Assembly: GCA_022647725.1 (NCBI GenBank)
Contig: JALCLG010000001.1
Span: 812,931-876,930, forward strand
From: Bacilli bacterium
Lineage (GTDB): Bacteria > Bacillota_I > Bacilli_A > RFN20 > CAG-288
Direction of reading: 5' to 3'
Length of the DNA: 64,000 nucleotides
Positions 28,365-36,842 of this stretch are shown piece after piece. The notes beneath the pieces are model-generated. The model saw nothing but the letters and a program-made list of their open reading frames with translations, searched no databases and was not told the origin of the DNA. The translations under genes and the position numbers were made by a program. How positions within the stretch are numbered: position 1 is the first letter of the stretch; every line of letters starts with the position of its first letter.

Positions 28365-29720
28365 CTATTTTCCTAAGCAGAACTTCGAGAAGAGGGTCTG
28401 GTAGATATCTTCCATCGTTTTGGTGACCTGATTCCCCATCAGATCATTGATCCGGGCCAAGGCCACCCGTAAACGGTCGGAGACGATATCGATCTGATGC
28501 GTCTCGTCGATGGCTTTGATGGTTTCCTGTAGGTCGTTACTAATGGCAATCAGGTAGTCTTCCTCACGCTGACCCAGGAATTCGCTTTCTTCCTTATGCA
28601 GGATGTCCAGCTTTGCAAACATTAATGTCACAAGCGGGGTGAGATCGTCTTTCAGAGAGCAGATGGCGATATCGCAGTCCTGAGTTTTCGGGTTGATATC
28701 CCGTTTGGTGGCCACTTTGATGGTGGGCTTCTGACCTAAGGCTTTCTTCAGGTCGTCATCCTTCTCAATATCGCTAAAGCCATTATCGGACGCTAAGAGA
28801 ACCAGGTCCGCTTTGCGGATGGTCTCATAGGACTTCTCGATGCCTAAGCCTTCGACAAGGTCGTTCGTCTTCCGTAAGCCGGCCGTATCCTTGAAACGGA
28901 AAAGAATGCCGTTGATCTCTTTTTCCCCTTCGACGACATCCCGGGTGGTTCCCGGAATCGGAGAGACAATGGCCTTATCTTCGCCGATCAGAGCATTCAA
29001 TAGAGTGGATTTGCCGACGTTCGGTTCACCGGCAATGGCCACGTTGATGCCTTCGTATTCCTTGTTGCAGCGTTTGGTCTTTTCAATCGTGGAATTCAGG
29101 TCTGCGACATCCGCCATCATCTTTTCCTTGATGGCATCCAGTTCTTCGTTGTAGTCATCCTTCTCATCGGTATACTGATCCTCAACGTAATATTCCAGCT
29201 GGGAAAGATAGTCGAGTAGACGGGTCTTCAGGCTGGTGATGGTCGTGGTATTCTTGCCGCTTAAGGTAGCCATCGCGATGGTCTTGGCGCGAGTGGAGTT
29301 GGCGTTGATGAGATCGTTGATGCCTTCGGCCTTCAAGAGGTCCATCTTGCCGTTATAGTAGGCCTGCGCGGAGAATTCTCCCCGCTCCGCACGCCTAGCC
29401 CCATACTTGACTAATGCTTCTAAAAGCTGATCGGCGATGATCATCGATCCATGGATCGAGAATTCGGCACTGTCGAATCCGGTATAGGATTTGGGTGCCT
29501 TATAGTAGGTTAGGACAACCTCATCAATCTCGCTTTTAGGTTCCGTCTTATCCTGATAGACTCTGACAAAGGTGGCATGGTTCGGTTCCAAGGTTGTGAC
29601 ATCCTTGACCAGAATATGGGAAAGGATCTCCAAGGTCTTCGGACCGGAGAGTCGGATGGTTGCTAAGGCAGCTTTATAAGGCGGCGTTGCCAGCGCACAG
29701 ATGGTGTCAAAGATTAACAT
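28365..29720 (-). CDS. mnmE: tRNA-modification GTPase MnmE
   Basis: From ATG 29720 the protein starts MLIFDTICALATPPY, with the folate-binding N-domain, G1 GEPNVGKST, G3 DTAG, G4 TKRD and the C-terminal FCLGK carrying the catalytic Cys. Together with MnmG it makes the 5-carboxymethylaminomethyl group at tRNA wobble uridine. Length about 451 is typical. TATAAT ends only 6 nt before this ATG, so initiation on a very short leader is likely. The usual partners mnmG and jag are not adjacent here. Confidence 0.95.
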   Translation of the reverse strand: MLIFDTICALATPPYKAALATIRLSGPKTLEILSHILVKDVTTLEPNHATFVRVYQDKTEPKSEIDEVVLTYYKAPKSYTGFDSAEFSIHGSMIIADQLLEALVKYGARRAERGEFSAQAYYNGKMDLLKAEGINDLINANSTRAKTIAMATLSGKNTTTITSLKTRLLDYLSQLEYYVEDQYTDEKDDYNEELDAIKEKMMADVADLNSTIEKTKRCNKEYEGINVAIAGEPNVGKSTLLNALIGEDKAIVSPIPGTTRDVVEGEKEINGILFRFKDTAGLRKTNDLVEGLGIEKSYETIRKADLVLLASDNGFSDIEKDDDLKKALGQKPTIKVATKRDINPKTQDCDIAICSLKDDLTPLVTLMFAKLDILHKEESEFLGQREEDYLIAISNDLQETIKAIDETHQIDIVSDRLRVALARINDLMGNQVTKTMEDIYQTLFSKFCLGK

Positions 29721-29800
29721 ACTCAAATTATAGCATTGTCCTTTGAAAAAGCCGTGAAGAAAGGAAAACAGGAAACAGAGAAGAGAACCTTTCCGCGATG

Positions 29801-30655
29801 TTATTCCGGAAAGACTTTCTCCGCTAGCTGGTCAAAGTAATCCGGGCTCCAGACGTCCAGACGGGAGGCATCCGATAGGAAAGGAAGCACGTCTTTCTTG
29901 GCTTGCTCAAAGTCAATGGCTGAGAAACGTTTTTTCAATCGCGAAAGGATTTGGCTATTGGTGATATCGCAGGAGATATTTTCTTTTCGCTGAATCTGTT
30001 CTTTCAAATAAGCCATGTTCGGATGGATGCCTTTACGGACATAGAAGGCGAAGTCATAGTAGTCCCGGCCTTTGGTCCTGCCTTTCCAATCCCGGTAAAG
30101 CAAAGCTGATATTTTTCCTGAGAAAAGAGAAGGCGGATCCAACAGGGTGATGCCGAAGCTGGTCGGGTATTCCAAATAGCCCTGCTGATAGGTTGCCTGA
30201 AGGCTAGGCTGCAACGCGATTTCAAACTTAATTTTCGTCCGTTGGTTGAAGACAATATGGGAGGCAGAGGTTTCTTCGGGGTAGATGAACAAGAGGGTAT
30301 CCTTGGTCGGCTCGGATAACAAGGCCGTTGATACGCCGGTATCCTTTTCCTTCACCGTGATATCGCCTCCTAAGCCAAAGCTGGCCAAGACTTTCCGGAG
30401 GGTCGGCAGGTAAGGATTCCAGGAAAAATCAGGCTTGTTCTCTTTTAAGGTGAAGTCCAAGTCTTCCGAGAAGCGGTCCAGACCTAGGAAGAGGCGCATG
30501 GCGGTTCCGCCATACATGGCTGCCGATGCAAAGAAGTTTGTCTTCGAAAGTCCATACAGGAGGATATCCTGGCAGGTTTCCTTTAAGGCGTTTTCCTTAT
30601 CCAGCAGCGTCTCTGTGGGATAGCGGCTCATCATTTCTTCCAGTTTGGATATCAT
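29801..30655 (-). CDS. AbiEii-type nucleotidyltransferase toxin
   Basis: The 284-residue protein has YGGTAMRLFLGLDRFSEDLDF-type AbiEii sequence: GGTAMR followed by SEDLDF, i.e. GG...DxD. A later KGRDYYDFAFYV matches the conserved AbiEii C-terminal RxxKDxxD-like patch. The start overlaps the antitoxin gene by 4 bp after AAAGGAG. AbiEii toxins add nucleotides to tRNA in the best-studied systems and cause phage abortive infection; that is family knowledge, not shown here. Confidence 0.85.
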   Translation of the reverse strand: MISKLEEMMSRYPTETLLDKENALKETCQDILLYGLSKTNFFASAAMYGGTAMRLFLGLDRFSEDLDFTLKENKPDFSWNPYLPTLRKVLASFGLGGDITVKEKDTGVSTALLSEPTKDTLLFIYPEETSASHIVFNQRTKIKFEIALQPSLQATYQQGYLEYPTSFGITLLDPPSLFSGKISALLYRDWKGRTKGRDYYDFAFYVRKGIHPNMAYLKEQIQRKENISCDITNSQILSRLKKRFSAIDFEQAKKDVLPFLSDASRLDVWSPDYFDQLAEKVFPE

Positions 30656-31245
30656 GATTTCTTGGCTCCTTTCAGATAATCCCGGAAAAGATAAACGTTC
30701 TTCTTGCGGTAGAGGGGAGCCAGGCCTTCAATGACACGGCTATCCAAAGCAAGCAACGCATCACTGTCCATTCGCATGAAAACAAAAAGCCAATCTTTCA
30801 ATTCCTCAATCGAGGTCATCCCTTTCTGCTTGGAGAGAGTATCGCAAAGAGCCTTCTCAGGGGTGGCTATCTCAAAACGGCGGCCGTTCGACTCTAAGTA
30901 GCGTGTTGCCAAAGGATAGGCCTTTTCCGGGATGTCCTGATAAGCAAAGGTGCCAAAGACATTATGGAAGATCTTGTTTTTCCTTATCCGAAAAGTGGCA
31001 CTCAGGCAGGATAAGGAGCGTTCCGGTATGATTCCGTAATACGAGAGAGCTGTTTCAAAAGAGATATAGGAAGGACTGACAATGGCTCCGGCTAAGACCA
31101 ACGGATCCGTGGTCCTGTCGGTTTCATAAAGCCCCCGCTTGATCTGGAAAATCTGCTTGCTTCTTTCCAGATAAGCAAGATGGTGGTAGGGCTCCTTGTA
31201 TGAGGAGCCGAATTCGCTAATCAGATTCTCTGCTGTCTTTATCAT
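30652..31245 (-). CDS. AbiEi-type antitoxin/transcription regulator
   Basis: From ATG 31245 (after GGAG) the protein is about 197 residues. The N-terminal winged helix and the conserved IVSPSYISFETALSYYG and FEIATPEKALCD stretches are typical AbiEi sequence. Family members repress their own operon and neutralise the AbiEii toxin (type IV). A 37-bp imperfect palindrome begins 3 bp upstream of the start codon. The frame is open to 31275, but that start would lie inside the palindrome. Confidence 0.83.
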   Translation of the reverse strand: MIKTAENLISEFGSSYKEPYHHLAYLERSKQIFQIKRGLYETDRTTDPLVLAGAIVSPSYISFETALSYYGIIPERSLSCLSATFRIRKNKIFHNVFGTFAYQDIPEKAYPLATRYLESNGRRFEIATPEKALCDTLSKQKGMTSIEELKDWLFVFMRMDSDALLALDSRVIEGLAPLYRKKNVYLFRDYLKGAKKS

Positions 31246-31248
31246 AGC

Positions 31249-31285
31249 GCTCCAGTAACTGTATTTATAATACACTTAGTGGAGC
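31249..31285. promoter_or_regulatory. 37-bp imperfect palindrome, AbiEi operator
   Basis: GCTCCAGTAA and TTAGTGGAGC form the outer arms and TGTATT/AATACA the inner arms around centre 31267; 15 of 18 positions pair. On the minus strand it contains TATTAT/TATAAA -10-like sequence and the GGAG ribosome-binding site, so binding would block the promoter. Confidence 0.68.
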
Positions 31286-31309
31286 AAATTAGCAATCCCC
31301 TGGACGGAT

Positions 31310-31346
31310 AAAACCAAATAGCAGGAACCCCGACAGGGATTCCTGC
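31310..31346 (-). terminator. Terminator after the LytTR/DUF3021 operon
   Basis: Read on the minus strand, GCAGGAATCCC-TGTC-GGGGTTCCTGC is an 11-bp stem (one T-G pair) with a tetraloop, followed by TATTTGGTTTT. Confidence 0.72.
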
Positions 31347-31367
31347 AAGAATGTCGATTCCAGCTCT

Positions 31368-31832
31368 TTAGTGGTTCAGTTTTTCGTTGATCTTAGCAAC
31401 GGATTTCTTCTGGACATGATAGGTGATGGCCCAGACAACGGCATAGATGACAATGAAGGAAGCGGCAGCAATCAGCCAGGAATACCAGGCCGTCTTCGTA
31501 TCCACCCAGTCTCCTAGCCAGGCACAAAGCATCCAGCAGGAGAAGATGGTCGCAAAGTGAATGGCCGTGGCATGGACTAAGGGGAGCTTCTCAATCTGAT
31601 AGACCACCGTGGAAGCCGCAAAGAGGAAGCAGGTCACATAGAAGCTGATGAAAAGACGGAGCATATAGGCCATCGTATTCATTTCGGCGTTATCCGTTCC
31701 GCCGGTGGCGTATTTGATGGAGATATAGATGATATAGAAGATCAGGAACGCTGTCGGGACCCCGATGGTGACACCGATCGTTCCGCGGTGCAACGCTTCC
31801 TTAACAATCTCTTTTCTGTTTGTCAGTACCAT
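31368..31832 (-). CDS. DUF3021 membrane protein, partner of LytTR regulator
   Basis: A 154-residue protein with four membrane segments (near 20-40, 60-82, 90-110 and 118-138) and a short polar C-terminus. DUF3021 proteins are the membrane inhibitors of LytTR regulatory systems such as HdrRM and BrsRM of streptococci. The ribosome-binding site AGGAGAG precedes the ATG. It follows the LytTR gene by about 20 bp, as in those systems. Confidence 0.78.
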   Translation of the reverse strand: MVLTNRKEIVKEALHRGTIGVTIGVPTAFLIFYIIYISIKYATGGTDNAEMNTMAYMLRLFISFYVTCFLFAASTVVYQIEKLPLVHATAIHFATIFSCWMLCAWLGDWVDTKTAWYSWLIAAASFIVIYAVVWAITYHVQKKSVAKINEKLNH

Positions 31833-31853
31833 AAGTTTCTCTCCTTTTCTAGG

Positions 31854-32294
31854 TTAGATGCCTAATTTCTTCTTCAACAGAGCCGTCTGAATCCGGGAAG
31901 CGTACTCGCTTTCGCCGTTCTTGAAGACCACCGCCAGGCTGCCGCTGAAGGAGAGGGTCATCTTCTGAGTCTTCTTCAGATTAGCCAGGACTCCCTGATT
32001 GATGAGGAAGTAATCCGGGTTGGTCTTAAGGGAGTCTTCCAACTCATACATCTTCTTTTTGACCAGCCATTTGCTTTGCTCCAGGTGGGCATAGATTTTC
32101 CCGTTCTCTGTGGCAAAGAAGTAGATTTCTTTTGGATCGAGGATGCTGACATCCTTGTCCTGATAGCCTAGGAGCTTTTCCGAGGTGTCTAAAACAGACT
32201 CTACTAACCCGATTCTCGGGTCTTGGGTCTGGGCCTTGATGTCAATCAACAGATCTTCAGGATAGGTCGGATCAATGGCTACCTGTATTTTCAT
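31854..32294 (-). CDS. LytTR-domain DNA-binding regulator
   Basis: ATG 32294 follows GAAGGAG; an upstream start at 32357 has no such site. The C-terminal half (SILDPKEIYFFATENGKIYAH, then NPDYFLINQGVLANL and the FKNG segment) is a LytTR DNA-binding domain without a receiver domain. The stand-alone architecture plus the DUF3021 partner define a LytTR regulatory system, which in streptococci controls bacteriocins and competence. Target genes here are unknown; the adjacent ATPase gene is divergent. Confidence 0.8.
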   Translation of the reverse strand: MKIQVAIDPTYPEDLLIDIKAQTQDPRIGLVESVLDTSEKLLGYQDKDVSILDPKEIYFFATENGKIYAHLEQSKWLVKKKMYELEDSLKTNPDYFLINQGVLANLKKTQKMTLSFSGSLAVVFKNGESEYASRIQTALLKKKLGI

Positions 32295-32561
32295 GGCTGT
32301 CTGCTCCTTCGTTACCGATAACACAGCTAGTATGACCAACAGGCTAACGTCTTTCAAGCAAAGGAAGGTATCTGGATGGTTTTGCTAGGTAAATGGAAGA
32401 AAGATGACTCTATTTCAAATGGCAAACAACAGGACTTGTTCCGGATTTGAAACAAAACGAGGAAGATCAACGGCTGATAAAAATCCGACTTAAAATTGTA
32501 TTTTAGTTACCAGTAGAATCTTAAAAATAGCCTATACATCGGTGTTTTAAAAATGGTGGAC

Positions 32562-32597
32562 TAAATTCTAGTGGAATTTACTCTACTATGTTATAAT
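32562..32597 (+). promoter_or_regulatory. Promoter with inverted repeat before the DUF234-type ATPase
   Basis: TAAATTC-TAGTG-GAATTTA (32562-32580) covers the expected -35 position; TATAAT lies at 32592-32597. The rest of the 220-bp divergent region upstream is AT-rich without other recognised sites. Confidence 0.5.
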
Positions 32598-32618
32598 AAG
32601 GCCAAAGGAAGCAAGATT

Positions 32619-34001
32619 ATGAACTTTGTTGGCCGTGAAAAAGAACTGAAGGCATTAGGTGGTGTTCTGAAGACTCCCGGATTTTGCGGAGCCGTGGTTT
32701 ATGGACGCCGGCGTTTAGGGAAAACCTCCCTTATCAGGGAGGCAATCAAATCGTATTCAGGAAAGGTCATTTTCTATCAATGTCTTAATACCCGGGTTGA
32801 AAGCGAGAACGTCCGCGGCCTTCTGGATGTTGTCCGTTTTGTCCTTCCGGATCTTCTTTTGTCGGATAACAGCTCTTTCATGGAAGTCTTGAAGGCCCTT
32901 TTCATCGTCGCCAGAAAAGAACCTATTTGTCTTGTTCTTGATGAGTATCCTTATCTTCGCAACGGTGCCGGAACGGACTCCATGATTCAATCGTTGATTG
33001 ATGAGTATAAAGAGGAGTCGTCACTGAAACTGATCCTTTGCGGTTCCTATGTCGGGATTATGGAAGAGGTGGTGGACAGTTCCCACCCTCTCTATGGAAG
33101 AATGTCCTTGCTTCTGAGGGTTCTCCCCTTTGACTATTACGATACTTCCTTGATGCTTCCTACGGCTTCCAATGATGATAAAATCCGTTATTATGCGGTG
33201 TTTGGCGGGACCCCCTACTATCTCGAGAAAATCAAGCCTGACGAGGACTTTGAAAGCAATGTCAAAAACCAGATTCTTCGCGAATTTGCACCTTTGGAAA
33301 GCGAAATTCTCGGAGGCATCCGTACGGAGTACAGCAAGATTAAGAATGCTTCGCTGGTCATGGATCTTATGGCTTCCGGCAAAGAGAAATACCTCGATCT
33401 GAAAAAGAACTTCTGCCAGAACACTCAGGCGGATTTTGACTATCTTCTCAAGACGCTTCTGGGTATGGGTCTCGTTACAAAGACGGGAACCCTGGATGCC
33501 CCCGACAAGAAAAATTTCTATGGCTTTGGGGACAACCTTTATGATTTCTTCTTTACCTGTGTCCATCCGAATCTTCAATTCCGTGATCTGCTTCCTTTAG
33601 ATGCTTATTTCAGCACCTATATCAAGCCTGTTCTGGAAGAACGGTATTTACCACGGCAATTCGAGAAAATCTGCCGGGAATTCCTTGTTCGGCGGAATCG
33701 GCTTTGTCTGAATAACCCTCTTTTTACTGCCATTGGCCGTTATGTCTATAATGACAAAAACACTCATACCAACGGGGAATTCGATATTGTCACAAAGGAT
33801 CCGCAAGGACTGATCTTCTATGAATGCAAGTATTGGAAGAAACCTGTGGATGAAACGGTCATCCGTCAGGAAAGAGAACAGCTTAAGGCCTGCGGACTGA
33901 AAGCTTATCGGCTAGGGTTCTTCTCCCGGTCAGGCTTTGATAAGTCCATCGTTGACTCCACGGATCTTTTCTATTCCCAGGACGACCTCTTTTGCTTCTG
34001 A
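32619..34001 (+). CDS. Archaeal-type ATPase with C-terminal DUF234 domain
   Basis: From ATG 32619 (after AAAGGAAG) the protein begins MNFVGREKELKAL with Walker A YGRRRLGKTSL and Walker B ICLVLDEYPYL, plus a sensor-like LILCGSY. This is the PF01637 STAND-type ATPase family. The C-terminal third has GEFDIV and FYECKYWKKP, a PD-(D/E)xK-like nuclease pattern as in DUF234. Roles are poorly known; genes of this kind are frequent in accessory regions and have been proposed to act in defence or mobility. A promoter-overlapping inverted repeat suggests autoregulation. Confidence 0.8.
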   Translation: MNFVGREKELKALGGVLKTPGFCGAVVYGRRRLGKTSLIREAIKSYSGKVIFYQCLNTRVESENVRGLLDVVRFVLPDLLLSDNSSFMEVLKALFIVARKEPICLVLDEYPYLRNGAGTDSMIQSLIDEYKEESSLKLILCGSYVGIMEEVVDSSHPLYGRMSLLLRVLPFDYYDTSLMLPTASNDDKIRYYAVFGGTPYYLEKIKPDEDFESNVKNQILREFAPLESEILGGIRTEYSKIKNASLVMDLMASGKEKYLDLKKNFCQNTQADFDYLLKTLLGMGLVTKTGTLDAPDKKNFYGFGDNLYDFFFTCVHPNLQFRDLLPLDAYFSTYIKPVLEERYLPRQFEKICREFLVRRNRLCLNNPLFTAIGRYVYNDKNTHTNGEFDIVTKDPQGLIFYECKYWKKPVDETVIRQEREQLKACGLKAYRLGFFSRSGFDKSIVDSTDLFYSQDDLFCF

Positions 34002-34063
34002 AAAAGGTCTTTTCTTCAATCCTTTTAACAGATTCCGGGCTTTCTATCCGGATTGCTCTTTTC

Positions 34064-34091
34064 TTGTTCTTTCCCGGGTTCGTTTTATAAT
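34064..34091 (+). promoter_or_regulatory. Promoter of mutY giving a leaderless transcript
   Basis: TTGTTC, 16-bp spacer, TATAAT, then 8 nt to ATG 34100. Transcription would begin at or next to the A of ATG. There is no ribosome-binding site. Confidence 0.6.
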
Positions 34092-34099
34092 GGATACCG

Positions 34100-35158
34100 A
34101 TGCCTTTGGAAAGCGATCTTCTGGACTGGTATGACGTCCATCGCCGGTATCTTCCCTGGCGGGAAGATCCGACTCCCTACCATGTCTATCTCAGCGAAAT
34201 CATGCTGCAGCAGACCCAGGTGGAAACGGTCAAACCGTACTACCAGCGCTTTTTAAGTGCCTATCCGACCTTGGAAGACCTCGCCCAGGCCAAAGAGGAA
34301 GACGTCCTGAAGCTTTGGGAAGGCTTAGGCTACTATTCCCGAGGCCGGCATCTCCACGAAGCCAGTCAGGTCATCGTCAAGGACTTCCAGGGGCAGATTC
34401 CGGTCACCCGGAAGGATCTGCTGTCCTTGCCTGGCATCGGTAACTATACGGCAAGCGCCATCTTAGCCATCGCCTATCACCAGAAGGCCATTGCCGTCGA
34501 CGGCAACCTGATCCGGGTCTACAGCCGGCTGACGGAAACCAAAGAAGAATCCCCGGATGCCTTGAAAGAAGGATGTGAAGCCTATTTCAAGTCTCAGCTC
34601 CATCTGACGGATCCTTCCCACTTCAACCAGGCACTGATGGATCTGGGAGAGATGGTCTGTCTCCCTCACCAGCTGCCTTTATGCGATCAGTGCCCTTTTA
34701 AGGGCATCTGCCAGGCTTTCAGGCACCAAACGATGCTGGATTATCCGCCGGCCAAGAAGGCCAAGGAGAAGACAACCCAGGAGAAGACGGTCCTCGTTGT
34801 GACCTGTCAAAACAAGGTAGCCATCCAAAAACGGGACAGCGACGGGCTTTTAGCCTCGCTTTATGAGTTCATCCTGCTGGATAGGAAGTGCTTAGCCACG
34901 GAAATCCCGGCGGAGTTAGCTAAACTAACCATCGCGGCCTCTTCCCTCGAGCCGTTAGGCTCTCATAAGCATGTTTTCTCTCATTTGATATGGAAAATGA
35001 CGGGATATTTAATAAAAACCGACCAAGAAACCAAGATTCCCGGCATTCTTTGGGTTACCCCCGAAGAATTGGTCTCTTCCTACCCGATGCCGAACGCTTT
35101 TGCTCCCTATAAGGAGGCCTGTTTAGCCACCCTTGCTGAAAACAGTCTCAAAAAATAA
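34100..35158 (+). CDS. mutY: A/G-specific adenine glycosylase
   Basis: The 352-residue protein has LPWREDPTPYHVYLSEIMLQQT with the catalytic Glu, a helix-hairpin-helix LPGIGNYTASAI, the catalytic Asp in VDGNL and a Cys cluster C-x7-C-x2-C-x5-C for a 4Fe-4S centre; the first spacing is one residue longer than usual. A C-terminal Nudix-like domain follows. MutY removes adenine opposite 8-oxoguanine. The start lies 8 nt after a -10 box and lacks a Shine-Dalgarno, so a leaderless mRNA is likely. Confidence 0.92.
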   Translation: MPLESDLLDWYDVHRRYLPWREDPTPYHVYLSEIMLQQTQVETVKPYYQRFLSAYPTLEDLAQAKEEDVLKLWEGLGYYSRGRHLHEASQVIVKDFQGQIPVTRKDLLSLPGIGNYTASAILAIAYHQKAIAVDGNLIRVYSRLTETKEESPDALKEGCEAYFKSQLHLTDPSHFNQALMDLGEMVCLPHQLPLCDQCPFKGICQAFRHQTMLDYPPAKKAKEKTTQEKTVLVVTCQNKVAIQKRDSDGLLASLYEFILLDRKCLATEIPAELAKLTIAASSLEPLGSHKHVFSHLIWKMTGYLIKTDQETKIPGILWVTPEELVSSYPMPNAFAPYKEACLATLAENSLKK

Positions 35159-35364
35159 GGATTCAGGCCGCTCTCTTCAAAAATCAGTCTAAAAACCGTT
35201 ATTTTTCGTTGAAAACAGGGGTTCAAAATTTGAAATTTGCCGTAAATGCCTAGGTTTTTAACCCCACCTTAAAAAAGTTGAAAGGACCCCCTTTAAAAAC
35301 CAAAAACCTTAGTTATAATTCCTGTGCTGCGAGAAATCGTAGCCACTAACGGAGGTTGCTCACC

Positions 35365-35502
35365 ATGGCAGATGAAGTTAAGGATGTCAAGGCTGAGACC
35401 AACACTACCGCTACTGCTCCGGTTGCTCCTGTTGCTGGTAAGAAACAGCACAAGAACAAGAAGAACGGTGGTTGTGGCTGTGGTACGACCAAGGCTAACT
35501 AA
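35365..35502 (+). CDS. 45-residue Lys- and Cys-Gly-rich small protein
   Basis: ATG follows GGAGG with a spacing of 9 nt. The peptide starts MADEVKDVKAETNTT, has an Ala/Pro/Val linker, a basic KKQHKNKKN stretch and ends GGCGCGTTKAN. Codons are those of highly expressed genes (GCT, GGT, AAG, ACC). TATAAT at 35314 and a strong terminator at 35527 frame it as a dedicated short transcript. No signal peptide is visible. A CGC pair could bind metal, but this is only inference. I do not recognise a family. Confidence 0.72.
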   Translation: MADEVKDVKAETNTTATAPVAPVAGKKQHKNKKNGGCGCGTTKAN

Positions 35503-35526
35503 TCACGTTTCCTGTTAGGGACGGTA

Positions 35527-35560
35527 TGAGGGGGTAAGCGAAAGCTGACCCCTCATTTTT
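35527..35560 (+). terminator. Strong rho-independent terminator after the small protein
   Basis: TGAGGGG/CCCCTCA plus AAGC/GCT around a GAAA tetraloop, followed by T5. Confidence 0.85.
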
Positions 35561-35655
35561 AGTTTCAGGAGCTTTTAAGGGACTAGGAAACGGCGAACTG
35601 AACGACTAAACTAATAGGCAATAAGACGGTGATATCAGCAAAGGAAGAAAGAAGC

Positions 35656-36687
35656 ATGGAACAGCATGAACTGACGCTAGGCCCGTTACTGGACGAGAAG
35701 GGAAACCTCAACGAAGCCGGTTTCAGCTATTCGCTCGTGAAAACCTATGACCGCAAGGCCGTCAAAGCCAATAAGCTCCGCCTGAAGGAGTGGGATTATT
35801 ACTATGTCGGCTCCAAGGACGTCGGTTTTGCCTTTACCATCGATGACAACGGCTATATGGACCTCTGCTCTGCTTCCCTGCTCTTCTTGGCGGCTCCCGC
35901 CCATAAGGCGGAAGCGATGGTGGCGTCGCCGCTCTCCTTAGGAAAGCGCAGGCTTCCTTCGACTTCCCTGACCGGGGATACTTTCTACAAGACCAAGAAG
36001 GTAGCCATGTCCTTCCGGCACGAAAACGGGAAGCGGCATCTGATGGTGACCTGGCCGGATTTCACGAAAGGCAAGGACCTGGCTGCCGATATTGTTTTAG
36101 AGACCACCACCGATAAGACAATGGTGATAGCCACGCCGTTTAAGAAAGACAAACACTTCTATTACAACCAGAAGATCAACAACCTGAAAGCCAGTGGCTG
36201 GGTAAGATACGGCAATGACCTTTATGACCTCAGCAAAGGCGATTTCTATGGCGTTCTGGACTGGGGCCGGGGTGTCTGGACGTATCAGAACACCTGGTAC
36301 TGGTCTTCGCTTAATGCCAGCCAGGACGGCCATACTATCGGCTGGAACCTCGGCTATGGCTTCGGGGATACCTCGAAAGCCAGCGAGAATATGCTTTTTG
36401 TCGACAAGGATGCCTATAAACTGAATGATGTCACTTTCCAGATTCCTAAGGGGGCTAACGGCAAAGACGATTTCCTGAGTCCGTGGAAGTTTGTTTCCCA
36501 GAGCGGGGATATCGACCTGACCTTCACCCCGGTCCTGGACCGGGCCGGCGGCGCCAATCTTCTGCTGCTGAAGAGCAATCAGCATCAGGTCTTCGGCCGG
36601 TTCAGCGGCACCTTCCAGGTCGCTGGGAAAACCATTGGCATCCATGATCTTCCGGGTTTTGCCGAGAAGGTCTTCAACCGCTGGTAG
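35656..36687 (+). CDS. DUF2804 family protein (first copy)
   Basis: From ATG 35656 (after GGAAGAAAGAAGC) the protein is 343 residues. The segments DWGRGVWTYQNTWYWSS, GWNLGYGFGD and the C-terminal HQVFGRFSGTF are characteristic of DUF2804, a soluble beta-rich family of unknown function. A paralogue lies at 60741. No signal peptide or membrane segment is visible. It sits alone between the small-protein terminator and a repeat array. Confidence 0.8.
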   Translation: MEQHELTLGPLLDEKGNLNEAGFSYSLVKTYDRKAVKANKLRLKEWDYYYVGSKDVGFAFTIDDNGYMDLCSASLLFLAAPAHKAEAMVASPLSLGKRRLPSTSLTGDTFYKTKKVAMSFRHENGKRHLMVTWPDFTKGKDLAADIVLETTTDKTMVIATPFKKDKHFYYNQKINNLKASGWVRYGNDLYDLSKGDFYGVLDWGRGVWTYQNTWYWSSLNASQDGHTIGWNLGYGFGDTSKASENMLFVDKDAYKLNDVTFQIPKGANGKDDFLSPWKFVSQSGDIDLTFTPVLDRAGGANLLLLKSNQHQVFGRFSGTFQVAGKTIGIHDLPGFAEKVFNRW

Positions 36688-36715
36688 GCTTTTTTCTAAG
36701 TTAGAGGCAATCAAA

Positions 36716-36814
36716 AGTTATAATGAGTTATGATAAGTTATAACGAGTTATAAAAAAATTTAAAACATATAATAAGTTATAACGAGTTATAATGAGTTAT
36801 AATAAGTTATAAAA
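36716..36814. repeat. Two arrays of four tandem 10-bp repeats (iteron-like)
   Basis: Consensus AGTTATAAYR is repeated exactly every 10 bp at 36716, 36726, 36736 and 36746, and again at 36775, 36785, 36795 and 36805. The clusters are separated by an AT-rich 19-bp gap. One copy per helical turn puts all sites on one DNA face. The array lies directly before the ribosome-binding site of an AAA ATPase gene with a winged-helix tail. Units also contain TATAAT-like sequence, so they may overlap the promoter. Confidence 0.85.
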
Positions 36815-36842
36815 ATTGAAGAACTTATAGAAGGAGGCTTTT

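Noticed and set aside
36716-36814. CRISPR array
   Set aside because: Repeat unit is 10 bp with no spacers and no cas genes nearby.
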